In this document: piece after piece, positions 53,542-64,000 of the stretch
How positions within the stretch are numbered: position 1 is the stretch's first letter
Layout of the letters: every line of letters begins with the position of its first letter
Assembly (NCBI RefSeq): GCF_001591645.1
Contig: NZ_BCVH01000002.1
Span: 1 to 64,000, forward strand
Source: Robertmurraya korlensis NBRC 107688
Lineage (GTDB): Bacteria > Bacillota > Bacilli > Bacillales > Cytobacillaceae
Direction: 5' to 3'
DNA length: 64,000 nucleotides
The notes under the pieces: generated by a model
What the model was told of the DNA's origin: nothing
Database searches by the model: none
What the model saw: the letters and a program-made list of their open reading frames with translations, nothing else
Made by a program: the position numbers and the translations under genes

Positions 53542-55617
53542 TTATTTTGTTACAATTTCCTTTACATTAGCGAAGCTCATAATTAACTCTGCTAACTGCG
53601 ACATTAGTGCTAAACGATTGTTTTTTAATGCAAGATCCTCTGCCATTACCATTGTATGGTCAAAGAAGTCGTTTATCGCTCCTTGTAATGATGCAAGTTT
53701 ATCAAAAAACTCTTCTTCACTAGCTCCATTTGTTTCTAATGATAATTTCACATCAAGATATTGCTTATAAAGTGCAGTCTCGTACTCGTTCTCAAATAGA
53801 GATTCATTGATTTTTACATTTTCCACTGCTTTATTCGAGATCGTTAGCACACGGCTAAGAGCTTCAACCGTCTCTTTAAAGCCGTTCGCATCCTTCTTCG
53901 TTTGTAAAACAACTGCCTTTTTAACAAGTGTAGGTAAGGCTGTAATGTCTTTTTCTAAAACGGCATCTATGATGTCATAACGGATGTTTTGTTCTTGTAA
54001 ATAATGCTTTAAACGTAACTTGAAGAAAGATACAAGCTCAAGTTGTAACTCTTCCTCTCCTCTTTCTCCAATTCCCTTTTCCTTTATGGCACCAATAGAA
54101 AGACGGAGAAGGTCCGTTAAAGATACATTCCACTCTTTATTGATTAAGATTTGAACAATTCCTGAAGCTTGTCTTCTTAAAGCATACGGATCCTGCGAGC
54201 CGCTTGGAATATTACCGATTGCAAAAAACGAGACAATGGTATCTAATTTTTCTGCTAATGCTAGCACTGCCCCACTATTTGATTTAGGAGTAGAGTCATC
54301 TGCATTTCTTGGCATGTAGTGTTCATTAATTGCAACTGCAACCGACTCTGATTCCCCTTTTTGTCTAGCATACTTCTCACCCATGAACCCCTGAAGCTCG
54401 GGGAATTCATAAACCATATGAGTAACTAAATCAAATTTACTGATTTCAGCAGCACGGTCCGCTGTCTTTTGATCTTCTTCATTAAAAGCTAATAATTCCG
54501 CTACCTGATTTGTTAAAGAACGAACGCGGTCGACTTTTTCAGAGAGCGTACCAATTTCCTCATGATAGACAATGGAACCTAGCTTAGCTAAAGAATCAGA
54601 AATACTTGTCTTTTGATCTTCTCTATAGAAAAATGCTGCATCAGATAGTCTCGCCCTAAGGACCTTCTCATTACCCTTTGCTACCGTCTCAAGATGATTA
54701 TGATCACCATTTCTTACTGTAACAAAGAACGGCAAGAGTGTTCCATCCTTTTTCTTAACAGGAAAGTACCTTTGATGCTCCTTCATTGATGTGATAAGAA
54801 CTTCTTCTGGGAGTTCAAGAAATTCTTCTTCAAACTTTCCAAATAGAGCGGTTGGGTATTCAACTAAATTCGTTACTTCCTCTAATAAGTCCTCATCTAC
54901 AGGAATCGTCCAACCTTCCTCTTCTTCTAACTTTGAAATTTGAGAGAGAATAGCCTCTTTTCTTTCCTTTGCATTCGCAATAACAAATTCACCTAAGAGC
55001 TTAGTTACATATTCTTCTGGTGAACCAATTTCCACTTCTTTTCCTAAGAATCGATGTCCGTTTGTACGATTGCTGGTTGATACATTCGTAATGGCGAAAG
55101 GGATAACCTCTGTTCCATAAATAGCAAGCAACCACTTGATTGGACGTATATACTTTAGTGTTTCATTTGCCCAACGCATATTTTTAGGGAATGTTAGTCC
55201 CGTAATAATATGTTCTAACTCAGGTAGAATTTCTTTTGTCGGTTGCCCCTTTGTAAACTTACGTACATGAGCATACTCGACATCATTAATCTCTTTAAAA
55301 TAAATGTCGTCTACAGACATTCCCTGACCTCTAGTAAATCCTATAGCGGCTTTTGACCAATTTCCTTCGTGGTCAACGGCAATTTTTTTTGCCGGTCCTT
55401 TTGCCTCTTCCTCAACATCTTCTTGACTAGAGCTTACACCGTAAGCAATCACAGCTAGACGTCTAGGAGTAGAAAAATGGGAAATCGAATCAAACGCAAT
55501 CTTTTTCTCATTTAACCAGTTTTCTATTTTAGAGGTTAATTGCTCAATTGAACCCGTAACAAAACGAGCAGGCATCTCCTCAAGACCGATTTCTAATAAT
55601 AAGTCTTGCTTATTCAT
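53542..55617 (-). CDS. glyS: Glycyl-tRNA synthetase beta subunit GlyS
   Basis: 691 aa. Start [15 protein letters not shown] and the central [14 protein letters not shown], plus a C-terminal anticodon-binding helical domain (~590-691), are typical. Forms the alpha2beta2 enzyme with GlyQ. ATG overlaps the glyQ stop by eight bases (ATGAATAA). Confidence 0.96.
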   Translation of the reverse strand: MNKQDLLLEIGLEEMPARFVTGSIEQLTSKIENWLNEKKIAFDSISHFSTPRRLAVIAYGVSSSQEDVEEEAKGPAKKIAVDHEGNWSKAAIGFTRGQGMSVDDIYFKEINDVEYAHVRKFTKGQPTKEILPELEHIITGLTFPKNMRWANETLKYIRPIKWLLAIYGTEVIPFAITNVSTSNRTNGHRFLGKEVEIGSPEEYVTKLLGEFVIANAKERKEAILSQISKLEEEEGWTIPVDEDLLEEVTNLVEYPTALFGKFEEEFLELPEEVLITSMKEHQRYFPVKKKDGTLLPFFVTVRNGDHNHLETVAKGNEKVLRARLSDAAFFYREDQKTSISDSLAKLGSIVYHEEIGTLSEKVDRVRSLTNQVAELLAFNEEDQKTADRAAEISKFDLVTHMVYEFPELQGFMGEKYARQKGESESVAVAINEHYMPRNADDSTPKSNSGAVLALAEKLDTIVSFFAIGNIPSGSQDPYALRRQASGIVQILINKEWNVSLTDLLRLSIGAIKEKGIGERGEEELQLELVSFFKLRLKHYLQEQNIRYDIIDAVLEKDITALPTLVKKAVVLQTKKDANGFKETVEALSRVLTISNKAVENVKINESLFENEYETALYKQYLDVKLSLETNGASEEEFFDKLASLQGAINDFFDHTMVMAEDLALKNNRLALMSQLAELIMSFANVKEIVTK

Positions 55618-56500
55618 GTGTATTTTCCCCCATTTGCTGTAGAATTGGGAATCCTAACTTTTCTCTCTCTTCATAGAACGTTTTAGCTACCTTTCTAGCT
55701 AAGTTTCTGCATCGACCGATGAATCCAGTTCGTTCCGTAACTGAAATAGCCCCTCTAGCATCCAAAAGATTAAATACATGAGAGCATTTCAAGACGTAAT
55801 CATAAGCAGGGTGAACAAGGCCTTCATTCATTTGGCGATGTGCTTCTTTTTCATAAATGTTAAACAAATTAAAAAGCATCTCCGGATCTGAAGTCTCAAA
55901 AGTATATTTTGAGTGCTCGTATTCAGGCTGTAAGAAAATATCACGAACCGTAAAGCCATTTGTCCACTCAAGATCAAACACGTTTTCCTTTTCTTGAATA
56001 TACGAAGCAAGACGCTCAATTCCATAAGTTATTTCTACTGATACTGGTTTACATTCGAGTCCCCCAACCTGTTGGAAATACGTAAATTGCGTAATCTCCA
56101 TGCCATCGAGCCATACTTCCCAACCAAGCCCGGCGCATCCTAGTGATGGATTTTCCCAGTTATCTTCTACAAATCGAATGTCGTGCTGAAGAGGATCAAT
56201 TCCTAGCGCCTTCAAAGAATCGAGATAAATTTCCTGAATATTATCAGGAGAAGGCTTCATAATGGCTTGGAATTGGTGGTGTTGATACAAACGGTTAGGG
56301 TTTTCTCCGTATCTACCGTCTGCTGGTCTTCTTGATGGCTCCACATACGCCACACTCCAAGGTTCAGGGCCAATCGCACGTAAAAACGTATAAGGGCTCA
56401 TCGTACCTGCTCCCTTTTCCACATCATATGCCTGCATTAAAATACATCCTTGATCTGACCAATGCTTTTGCAAAGTTAAAATCATGTTTTGAATATTCAT
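55610..56500 (-). CDS. glyQ: Glycyl-tRNA synthetase alpha subunit GlyQ
   Basis: 296 aa. Class II catalytic subunit; [45 protein letters not shown] (motif 2 region) and [16 protein letters not shown] are recognisable. ATG 56500 follows TGGAGG; a 18-residue longer frame runs into the T-box and is rejected. Expression is controlled by the T-box leader upstream. Confidence 0.96.
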   Translation of the reverse strand: MNIQNMILTLQKHWSDQGCILMQAYDVEKGAGTMSPYTFLRAIGPEPWSVAYVEPSRRPADGRYGENPNRLYQHHQFQAIMKPSPDNIQEIYLDSLKALGIDPLQHDIRFVEDNWENPSLGCAGLGWEVWLDGMEITQFTYFQQVGGLECKPVSVEITYGIERLASYIQEKENVFDLEWTNGFTVRDIFLQPEYEHSKYTFETSDPEMLFNLFNIYEKEAHRQMNEGLVHPAYDYVLKCSHVFNLLDARGAISVTERTGFIGRCRNLARKVAKTFYEEREKLGFPILQQMGENTHE

Positions 56501-56551
56501 GGTACACCTCCAAAAATTATCGCATAAGAAGATTATCATTTTTTTGGGCAA

Positions 56552-56600
56552 CAAAAAAACTCCCGTCTCCTATGCCTATATAGCATAGGGACGAGAGTTA
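56552..56600 (-). terminator. T-box intrinsic terminator
   Basis: AACTCTCGTC and GACGGGAGTT with inner CCTATGC/GCATAGG pairing, then TTTTTTT. It competes with the antiterminator formed by the T-box. Confidence 0.88.
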
Positions 56601-56757
56601 CCCGCGGTTCCACCCTATTTGCCGACCATATATTCGTCAGCCACCTTAATCCGAAATTGCTCGGGAACGCCCTTCCTTAACACTCTATTCCTAGCTTTCA
56701 CCGTCCTAGGATCGCTTCTAAGTAGAGGAAGTTAAGTACTCCTTTCCTTCAACGCAA
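56553..56757 (-). ncRNA. Glycine T-box riboswitch leader of glyQS
   Basis: The T-box AGGGTGGAACCGCGGG (complement of 56601-56616) is followed by a terminator (56552-56600, with AACTCTCGTCCCTATGC pairing) and a T-run. The AGTA loop-E motif on stem I is near 56734-56739 and the specifier GGC (complement of 56669-56671) is in GAAGGGC. The layout matches glyQS leaders of B. subtilis and Geobacillus, which lack stem II. Uncharged tRNA-Gly opens the terminator. Confidence 0.93.
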
Positions 56758-56800
56758 ATATTAAATTTAATTTGAATCTTAGCTGAAACAAGACTAGTTG

Positions 56801-57562
56801 TCAACTCTTATTATCCATACTCCCTAATTGGCTGATCTGATTTAAAAATTTTTTGGTTTTTAAGTGTAGACCAGAGTATTCTTCATAATAAGCATTAATA
56901 ATTTTTTTCAACTCATCCTTCGTTTCTTGCTTTACAGAAATATTCCCTAATCTCTTCATATCGATAAAATAAAACAATCGAAGTAGTTTTACTGTTGATT
57001 GTGAGATTTTGTAGTGATACGGATCCTTTTCCAAACATCGATGACAGATAAATCCACCTTCTCTGATTGAAAACGAAAATTGACCGTCTGTACTCCCACA
57101 AAAGGCACATTGACTGAGAACGGGATGTAACCCCAAGGTATTCAACATTTTCACTTCAAAAATATGTACTATGATTTCTGGGTCATAACCTTCGTTAATA
57201 TAGTTTAACGTTTGATAAAGCAACTCAAATAAAAAAGGATTTGCTTTTTTTTCATCTGTACTTTTATCCGTTAAATCAATAATATAACTTGCATAAGCGG
57301 TTAGGAAGATATCCTCCTTTAGGGAGCGCATCGATGATATCATTTCACCCTGCTGCAAGCTTCCTAGACCACTGCTTGTTTGCACAAGGAATTGACCATA
57401 TGTAAAAAGCTGAGTGATGGCAGCTAAGCGGCTATTAGGCTTTTTTGCTCCGCGTGCCATCACCCCAATTTTACCCCATTCACGCGTGAATAGAGTAACT
57501 ATTTTATTCGTTTCACCATAATGATTTGTTCGAATGACGATGCCTTCACATTTCTGAAACAA
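56801..57562 (-). CDS. recO: DNA repair protein RecO
   Basis: 253 aa. N-terminal OB fold ([30 protein letters not shown]), helical domain, and a zinc motif C-AFCGSTDG...ICHRC in the C-terminal half. It loads RecA with RecR. Upstream of yqzL and era, and before glyQ, as in B. subtilis. Confidence 0.94.
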   Translation of the reverse strand: MFQKCEGIVIRTNHYGETNKIVTLFTREWGKIGVMARGAKKPNSRLAAITQLFTYGQFLVQTSSGLGSLQQGEMISSMRSLKEDIFLTAYASYIIDLTDKSTDEKKANPFLFELLYQTLNYINEGYDPEIIVHIFEVKMLNTLGLHPVLSQCAFCGSTDGQFSFSIREGGFICHRCLEKDPYHYKISQSTVKLLRLFYFIDMKRLGNISVKQETKDELKKIINAYYEEYSGLHLKTKKFLNQISQLGSMDNKS

Positions 57563-57592
57563 TCTAGAACACCATCCTATTACGAGACAAAC

Positions 57593-57736
57593 CTAGAGAA
57601 ATGGAAATTCAACCTCTGCTAGCTCATCATCCTGATTCCCGGGTATTTCTTGATTCTCCTTCTCTAACTCCTTAAAGAGTAGATAAGTGTCAATATTACC
57701 TGTTTCCTTAAAAACCTTCCAGGTAAAATCCAACAT
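57593..57736 (-). CDS. yqzL: YqzL small protein
   Basis: A 47-residue protein MLDFTWKVFKETGNIDTYLL..., ending EVEFPFL. It matches the YqzL family between recO and era. AAGGTGGGGTTTTTG precedes the ATG. Function unknown; the protein is short enough to be missed by automatic callers. Confidence 0.88.
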   Translation of the reverse strand: MLDFTWKVFKETGNIDTYLLFKELEKENQEIPGNQDDELAEVEFPFL

Positions 57737-57888
57737 CAAAAACCCCACCTTTCAATTAGTCGACTAGCAATAAATCTAATTTGTTACCATTATCATAGCC
57801 TTGTCTACCAAAAATAATGAGTCGAAAATATTGTTAATAAAAAAGGTGCATAAACTAGAAAGATGAATAATAATCTAAAAATGGTAAA

Positions 57889-59233
<1,345 letters not shown>

Positions 59234-59374
59234 CTATTTTACCTCATTTTGTTCTACATTTCATTGATTGTAGCAAAATTGTAATGGAGAAGATTGAATT
59301 TTCTAAATATTAATCAATCTCTTCATTTTGTTTCCCTATTTTACTCTTTCTTGAATGCGATTTCAAATAAATAT

Positions 59375-59396
59375 GGAACCGAAAAAATTCGGTTCC
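59375..59396 (-). terminator. Weak terminator/inverted repeat after dgkA
   Basis: GGAACCGAA (59375-59383) and TTCGGTTCC (59388-59396) but only a T-poor tail (TATTTATTTG). It may be an attenuator before cdd. Confidence 0.5.
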
Positions 59397-59398
59397 CT

Positions 59399-59776
59399 CT
59401 ACCATACCTTTGGTATAAAAATAATCAAACCAATGATGACGCTCACAATAGATAGGAAAAATACAGCTGCCGCTGCCATATCCTTTGCTTTTTTGGCAAG
59501 TGGATGGAATTCTTCTGTCACTAAATCAACAAGGTTTTCAATACTTGAATTGATTAGTTCTAACGAGATCACTCCACCTATTAATAAGAGGAGAAGAATC
59601 CACTCTATTTTTGTAACCTCTAGCACGAACCCAAGGAAGACTACTGCAACTGTAAAGAAAAGATGAATTTTCATATTCCTCTCCTCTTTTAGTGCCTTGC
59701 TAAACCCAGAAACAGCATGCCGAAAAGAATATAGGACGTTTATTGTCTTAAACTTCCTGTTATCTCCCGAGCCCAT
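59399..59776 (-). CDS. dgkA: Undecaprenol kinase DgkA
   Basis: 125 aa. Three membrane helices and the DGK signature [35 protein letters not shown]. In Gram-positives it recycles undecaprenol to undecaprenyl-phosphate. ATG 59776 is inside the ybeY 3' end (ybeY stop 59760), with GGA five bases before. Coupled by overlap. Confidence 0.9.
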   Translation of the reverse strand: MGSGDNRKFKTINVLYSFRHAVSGFSKALKEERNMKIHLFFTVAVVFLGFVLEVTKIEWILLLLLIGGVISLELINSSIENLVDLVTEEFHPLAKKAKDMAAAAVFFLSIVSVIIGLIIFIPKVW

Positions 59777-60230
59777 ACTCATCCAATATTCTCCGTTGAA
59801 GATCAAACATTTCCTTTTCCTCTGCTTCTGTCTCGTGATCGTACCCTAACAAATGCAGAAATCCATGCACTGCTAGAAATCCTAACTCCCGATCAACAGA
59901 GTGCCCGTAATCAACAGCCTGCTCACGAGCTTTATCGGTGGAAATAATAATATCCCCGAGAACTCTTGGCATGTTTCCACCGGTTATTTGAATTTCACCC
60001 TCTCCGAGTTCCTCTAGAGCGAAAGAAATCACATCTGTTGGTTTATCCTTTCCTCTGTATTCCCGATTAATTTCTTGAATACGGTCGTTATTGACAAAAG
60101 TCACAGATAGCTCACACGGCTCTGTCATTTGAAGTTTTTGTTGTGCAAAGTTTAATAACTCTTCCATTTGCCCAATGGATTCATCCGTCATTTCTTGTGT
60201 TTCATCTAAAAAATCGATGTCTAAATTCAT
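59760..60230 (-). CDS. ybeY: Endoribonuclease YbeY (rRNA maturation)
   Basis: 156 aa. The metal-site motif [12 protein letters not shown] is at about residues 119-130; it processes the 3' end of 16S rRNA. ATG at 60230 overlaps the upstream pgpH stop by four bases. Same set phoH-pgpH-ybeY-dgkA as in B. subtilis. Confidence 0.95.
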   Translation of the reverse strand: MNLDIDFLDETQEMTDESIGQMEELLNFAQQKLQMTEPCELSVTFVNNDRIQEINREYRGKDKPTDVISFALEELGEGEIQITGGNMPRVLGDIIISTDKAREQAVDYGHSVDRELGFLAVHGFLHLLGYDHETEAEEKEMFDLQRRILDEYGLGR

Positions 60231-62413
60231 GCTTGTTTCACCTTCTGTTTCGTAATTTCTGGATATTCAATACGGGAATGGAAGATTCCCTTTAATGTTT
60301 CACATAAGGTATTCGAAATAATTTCCATTTCCTTTAGTGTTAAGTCACATTCATTCAGCTGTCCGTCCTGCAAACGATCTGCGATAATACTTTTAACCAA
60401 GCTTTCTATTTGCTCTGGATTCGGATGTTGCATAGACCGTACTGCAGCCTCCACACTATCTGCGATTCCGATTATGGCAATTTCTTTATTTTGTGCTTTT
60501 GGTCCTGGGTAACGGTACTCCTCTTCGCGTACCTCATTTCCATTTTGTTTTGCCTTGTGGTAAAAGAACTTAAGCAACGTAGTGCCATGGTGTTGTTCTG
60601 CTATATCGACAATCTCTTTAGGCATTTTATATTGTCTTAGTAGTTCAGCACCATCGGTAGCATGCGCCACAATTATATTCTTGCTCGTTTGTGGCGGTAA
60701 GCGATCATGAGGATTTTCTATATTCATTTGATTTTCAATAAAAAATTGTGGTCTCTTTGTCTTACCAATATCGTGATAATAACATCCTACCCTTGCTAAT
60801 AAGCCGTTTGCACCGATTGCCTCACATGCTGACTCAGCAAGATTCGCAACCATAATGGAATGATGGTATGTTCCAGGCGCCTCTGTTAATATTTTCCTCA
60901 GAAGGGGATGGTTAGGATTTGATAGCTCAATTAACCTCATAGTTGAAAGGATTCCAAACCCCGCCTCAAAAAATGGAAGTAACCCAATGGTTAGAATAGC
61001 TGCAATGATCCCTGATGTAAACGCACCACCAAAATAAAACGTATATTCTTTCGCATTATAATGACCATTATTAATAAATAACAAGGCAAAAATGATAACG
61101 ATATTAACTAAAGAAACAAACATTCCTGCTTGTAGAATTTTCATTCTCTGATTTTGTTTACTTAAAAACATAATGCTAGCTAAACCACTGCAAATAATGT
61201 ATATCCCAATATTCACATTGAGTGAGCTTGTTATATTTTCACTAAATAATATCGTTCCACAAAGAGCGAGAATAATCGTTGTTAAAATGGCTAATCTGTC
61301 ATCCACCAGAATTTTAATTAACATCGATGCCATTGCAGCGGGAAACAGATAACCTAAATCTGAAAACTCAAATTGTTGTAGGAGACTGATTCCTTTTAAC
61401 ATCACAATTGACAGAATAAATATAATGCTAAACAATAGCAAGTAATTTTGCTTCATATCCCCACTCACTTTTAGTTCATGGAAGTAATAATACAAAGCAA
61501 ACACCATTACCATTACAAGAAGTGCTAATCCGATAAAAGGAAGGATAGATTGCTGATTGTCCGTAAGACCAACGAGCTCCAGTTGACGGAAGACTTCTCT
61601 GCTAATTAGCTGATTCTCCTCAACAATAATTTGCCCTTGAAGTATTTTCACCGGTTCAACGCTTTCCTTTGCCTGTTCCCTTAGCTCCTGAGTAGCCTCT
61701 AAATCAAAAAATTCATTTTGAACAATAGCATATCGACCTAATTCAATCACAGCTGCTTTTAATTGACTGCTCATGGTGGTTAGTTTGAGTTCTTCTTCGA
61801 CTAGTCTTTTACTGTTCTCTACTTCATCTGCTGGTATTCTTCGATTCATAACCGTATTTATGGCTGTTACGGTAACATCCTTAGCAACGGATAACTCTTC
61901 CTTAGTCGAGGAGACTAGTGCTAGCAATACAGAATCAGAAATACTTCTTGTTACCTCCTCTGTTAACTTGCCCTTCATCTTATCGACCACTTCATTATTC
62001 GAAGGTGCTAGAGTTCCTCCAGAACTCCCACTCCCTTGTTCCTGAGAGGCTCCCTCTGAAGCATTTGCTTGATCCTGAAGCTCTTTTTTCACTTCCGTTG
62101 CTGCATCGAAAATCGAGGTGATTAAATCAACCCTATTTTCATTGGTTTCCTTTTTCATATAATAGACATCTTGAACACCGTCTCCAGCTTCTTCTCTCTT
62201 CTTTTCAGTACTTTCCTTATCAGAAATGGTTACTGGAGATCGTACGGTTTGATTCGCAATGGAAAACAAGCGCAAATCCATCTTTTCTGGCTTAACATTG
62301 GTAAACATGGAGGCATAAAGGACTAAGCCAAGTACGAGGAATAACAAGACCCGAAAAATTCGTATATCGAGTAAGCCTCTAATTTTCATCAACTGTTGTT
62401 GAATCTTTTCCAC
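60227..62413 (-). CDS. pgpH: PgpH/YqfF, 7TM-HD c-di-AMP phosphodiesterase
   Basis: 728 aa. Membrane anchor, extracytoplasmic ~250-residue domain (7TMR-HDED), a 7-helix membrane block (~290-470), then a cytosolic HD domain: [34 protein letters not shown] and EQHHGTTLL. It degrades c-di-AMP. GTG 62413 follows GGAGGA by eight bases; a 15-residue longer frame lies ahead of that site. Confidence 0.93.
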   Translation of the reverse strand: MEKIQQQLMKIRGLLDIRIFRVLLFLVLGLVLYASMFTNVKPEKMDLRLFSIANQTVRSPVTISDKESTEKKREEAGDGVQDVYYMKKETNENRVDLITSIFDAATEVKKELQDQANASEGASQEQGSGSSGGTLAPSNNEVVDKMKGKLTEEVTRSISDSVLLALVSSTKEELSVAKDVTVTAINTVMNRRIPADEVENSKRLVEEELKLTTMSSQLKAAVIELGRYAIVQNEFFDLEATQELREQAKESVEPVKILQGQIIVEENQLISREVFRQLELVGLTDNQQSILPFIGLALLVMVMVFALYYYFHELKVSGDMKQNYLLLFSIIFILSIVMLKGISLLQQFEFSDLGYLFPAAMASMLIKILVDDRLAILTTIILALCGTILFSENITSSLNVNIGIYIICSGLASIMFLSKQNQRMKILQAGMFVSLVNIVIIFALLFINNGHYNAKEYTFYFGGAFTSGIIAAILTIGLLPFFEAGFGILSTMRLIELSNPNHPLLRKILTEAPGTYHHSIMVANLAESACEAIGANGLLARVGCYYHDIGKTKRPQFFIENQMNIENPHDRLPPQTSKNIIVAHATDGAELLRQYKMPKEIVDIAEQHHGTTLLKFFYHKAKQNGNEVREEEYRYPGPKAQNKEIAIIGIADSVEAAVRSMQHPNPEQIESLVKSIIADRLQDGQLNECDLTLKEMEIISNTLCETLKGIFHSRIEYPEITKQKVKQA

Positions 62414-62551
62414 TCTGACTCTCCTCCAATTCTTTTCTTTTAACAGAATTAAATCCACATATGTAAAATGATAACAGTTTTTTAATCAGGATGCATCTTT
62501 TTATAGGAATGGCAGATACGGCATCAGAGAACACTTGCTTAATGACAAGAA

Positions 62552-62579
62552 AAAACCGTTCGAGTTTCGCGAACGGTTT
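62552..62579 (-). terminator. Terminator after phoH
   Basis: AAACCGTTCG (62553-62562) and CGAACGGTTT (62570-62579), with TTTTTT on the minus strand. It overlaps the phoH stop and may attenuate read-through into pgpH. Confidence 0.8.
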
Positions 62580-63543
62580 ATTCTTTGGATTGTACATCGT
62601 ACGCTTGAATGATTCGGCCTACTAGAGGATGTCTAACCACATCGCTCTGTTCTAAATGGATAATGGAAATACCCTTTACTGTAGAGAGAATAGACTCCGC
62701 TGTGATCAAACCTGATTTTACACCTTTTGGTAAGTCGATTTGTGTTTGATCACCTGTAATGACCATTTTCGAACCAAATCCAAGTCGCGTTAAGAACATT
62801 TTCATCTGTGCCTGAGTTGTGTTTTGAGCTTCATCTAAAATGACAAAAGCGTCATCTAATGTTCTTCCCCTCATATACGCTAGAGGAGCAATTTCAATAG
62901 TCCCGCGTTCAATTAACCGCTGGGTATGCTCCGTACCTAAGATATCATGGAGCGCATCATATAATGGACGTAGATACGGATCAACCTTTTCCTTTAAGTC
63001 CCCTGGTAAAAATCCAAGACTTTCTCCCGCTTCAACAGCTGGTCTCGTTAAAATGATTCGTTTGACATTTCCATTTTTCAATGCATTTACAGCCATGACT
63101 ACCGCTAAATATGTTTTTCCCGTACCTGCAGGGCCAATGCCAAAGACGAGATCATGTTTCTTCATTGCCAATAAATACTGCTGCTGACCAAGAGTTTTCA
63201 CACGAATGGACTTGCCTTTGGCATTTTTCGTAATTTCCTCTTCATAGATGTCTTTAAAGTATTCCAATGTACCTTTTTTAGACATTAGAATGGCATACAT
63301 GACATCTCGCCCGCTAATATTAATGCCTTTTCGAATAACGTAGAGTAGATTGCTAATAATACTCGTCACCAATTCAACATTTTCAGGTGAACCAGATACA
63401 CTAACTGTTTCCCCTCTAGTTACAATCGATACACCGAGTTCCTGCTCAATCATTTTAATATGTGCGTCAGAATTACCTAATAGAGCGATTGCTTCATTTG
63501 GATTTTCGAGATTTACACTAATTGTTTTTAGTTCTTCTGTCAT
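62578..63543 (-). CDS. phoH: PhoH-like ATPase (PhoH/YbeZ)
   Basis: 321 aa. N-terminal KH-like region (~1-90), P-loop GPAGTGKTYLAVV, and DEAQNTT Walker B. Partner of YbeY in RNA metabolism. Four-base overlap with the yqfD stop. Confidence 0.93.
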   Translation of the reverse strand: MTEELKTISVNLENPNEAIALLGNSDAHIKMIEQELGVSIVTRGETVSVSGSPENVELVTSIISNLLYVIRKGINISGRDVMYAILMSKKGTLEYFKDIYEEEITKNAKGKSIRVKTLGQQQYLLAMKKHDLVFGIGPAGTGKTYLAVVMAVNALKNGNVKRIILTRPAVEAGESLGFLPGDLKEKVDPYLRPLYDALHDILGTEHTQRLIERGTIEIAPLAYMRGRTLDDAFVILDEAQNTTQAQMKMFLTRLGFGSKMVITGDQTQIDLPKGVKSGLITAESILSTVKGISIIHLEQSDVVRHPLVGRIIQAYDVQSKE

Positions 63544-64000
63544 TCCGAGTCTCCTTGAGTAATTGGTTGAGGTTCTGCAATATTTTCAATTACTTGAAAA
63601 TGAACAATTAAGTTAACTTTACCATTCTTGACCAATTGGCGCAAAACTTTTTCCCCTTTTATTTTAGCATCTTCAGGTAAGAGACTTTTTATATCTTTTC
63701 TAGCCATTTCTCTTGCGACAGTATATGCTTGTTTTTCCGTATATACCCTTGTCTCATTTTCACTTTCTCGAATAGTAGACTGTTGGTAAGAAACGGGCAA
63801 ATTCCATTTTAAAAATTTAATTGGCTTATTATTTTCCTCTGTAACCGATTCTTTATACTCGACTTTCCCAAATCCCCAAACAGGAATTTTAATGTTCCCT
63901 ATAGTAATGGCATGTTTTCTTGTCTCATTACCTGTGTACACTTGGAAATTCGTTGACAAAGGAAGGTCCACTTCAGTCCAATACCAAGTTTCCCCTAACA
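63540..64000 (-). CDS. yqfD: Sporulation protein YqfD (partial, cut by window end)
   Basis: Only the C-terminal ~153 residues lie in the window; the frame continues open through the right edge with LGETWYWTEVDLPLS. The YqfD family (about 400 aa) is a membrane-linked sporulation protein seen upstream of phoH in Bacillus. The visible part contains FQVYTGNETRKHAI and AYTVAREMARKDIKSLLPEDAKI. Confidence 0.88.
   Translation of the reverse strand, partial: LGETWYWTEVDLPLSTNFQVYTGNETRKHAITIGNIKIPVWGFGKVEYKESVTEENNKPIKFLKWNLPVSYQQSTIRESENETRVYTEKQAYTVAREMARKDIKSLLPEDAKIKGEKVLRQLVKNGKVNLIVHFQVIENIAEPQPITQGDSE

Overview
The window is a contiguous, A+T-rich chromosomal segment of a spore-forming Bacillaceae bacterium (Bacillus sensu lato, not B. 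subtilis itself). The evidence is family-level recognition of about 70 genes and a gene order that follows the B. subtilis mgsR(yqgZ)-to-yqfD interval almost step by step: yqgY, yqgX, yqgW, yqgU, yqgT, yqgS, glcK, yqgQ, gluP, yqgN, rpmG, yqzD-yqzC, pst operon, pbpA, yqgE, sodA, yqgC, yqgB, ispG, yqfX, yqfW, zur, yqfT, nfo, cshB, yqfQ, ispH, yqfO-trmK, cccA, sigA-dnaG-yqxD, ppsR-ccpN, glyQS, recO-yqzL-era-cdd-dgkA-ybeY-pgpH-phoH-yqfD. Most genes are on the minus strand. No prophage, insertion sequence, CRISPR array or rRNA was seen. The only tRNA is tRNA-Gln(UUG) at the left edge, followed by a long hairpin repeat.

Region by region: 0-16 kb holds stress and redox regulation (Spx-type MgsR), a cysteine-bearing winged-helix regulator, small YqgY/YqgW proteins, cell-envelope enzymes (LysM-M14 endopeptidase, LtaS-type YqgS), glucokinase, a GerA/SpoVAF-type spore protein, the rhomboid protease GluP, L-lactate dehydrogenase, a DUF92 membrane protein, 5-formyl-THF cyclo-ligase and L33. 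A four-gene accessory operon lies at 16.3-20.1 kb: an unknown protein, a sugar nucleotidyltransferase fused to a phosphohexomutase tail domain, a GT4 glycosyltransferase and a DUF4912 protein. This is the least understood part of the window. From 20.4 to 26 kb come yqzD-yqzC and pstS-C-A-B-phoU, headed by recognisable PhoP half-sites. From 26 to 36 kb come PBP2A, an MFS protein, Mn-SOD, a Crp/Fnr regulator with an Fe-S cysteine cluster, a Na/Pi cotransporter-PhoU fusion, and IspG. From 36 to 46 kb come zinc homeostasis (zur-znuB-znuC behind a Zur box), DNA repair, RNA helicase, VrrA/YqfQ and IspH, the second Fe-S enzyme of the MEP pathway present here. From 46 to 64 kb are an acyl-CoA dehydrogenase behind a cre site, the macromolecular-synthesis operon (yqxD-dnaG-sigA), CcpN/PpsR carbon regulation, a glycine T-box with glyQS, and the recO-to-yqfD ribosome-maturation, cell-cycle and sporulation operon. 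The last gene is cut by the right edge.

Several threads connect the genes: phosphate uptake (Pst, PhoU and an NptA-type carrier), oxygen and iron-sulfur sensing (Fnr type, SodA, IspG, IspH, possibly the cysteine-bearing regulator), carbon control (glcK, ccpN, ppsR, cre-acd, ldh) and sporulation (SpoVAF-like, YqfD, a sigma-K-like promoter before yqfQ). Most of the window is conserved core. The accessory material is the sugar-nucleotide/GT cluster, the acd plus unknown membrane gene between cccA and sigA, the nptA-like gene and the tRNA-adjacent repeat.
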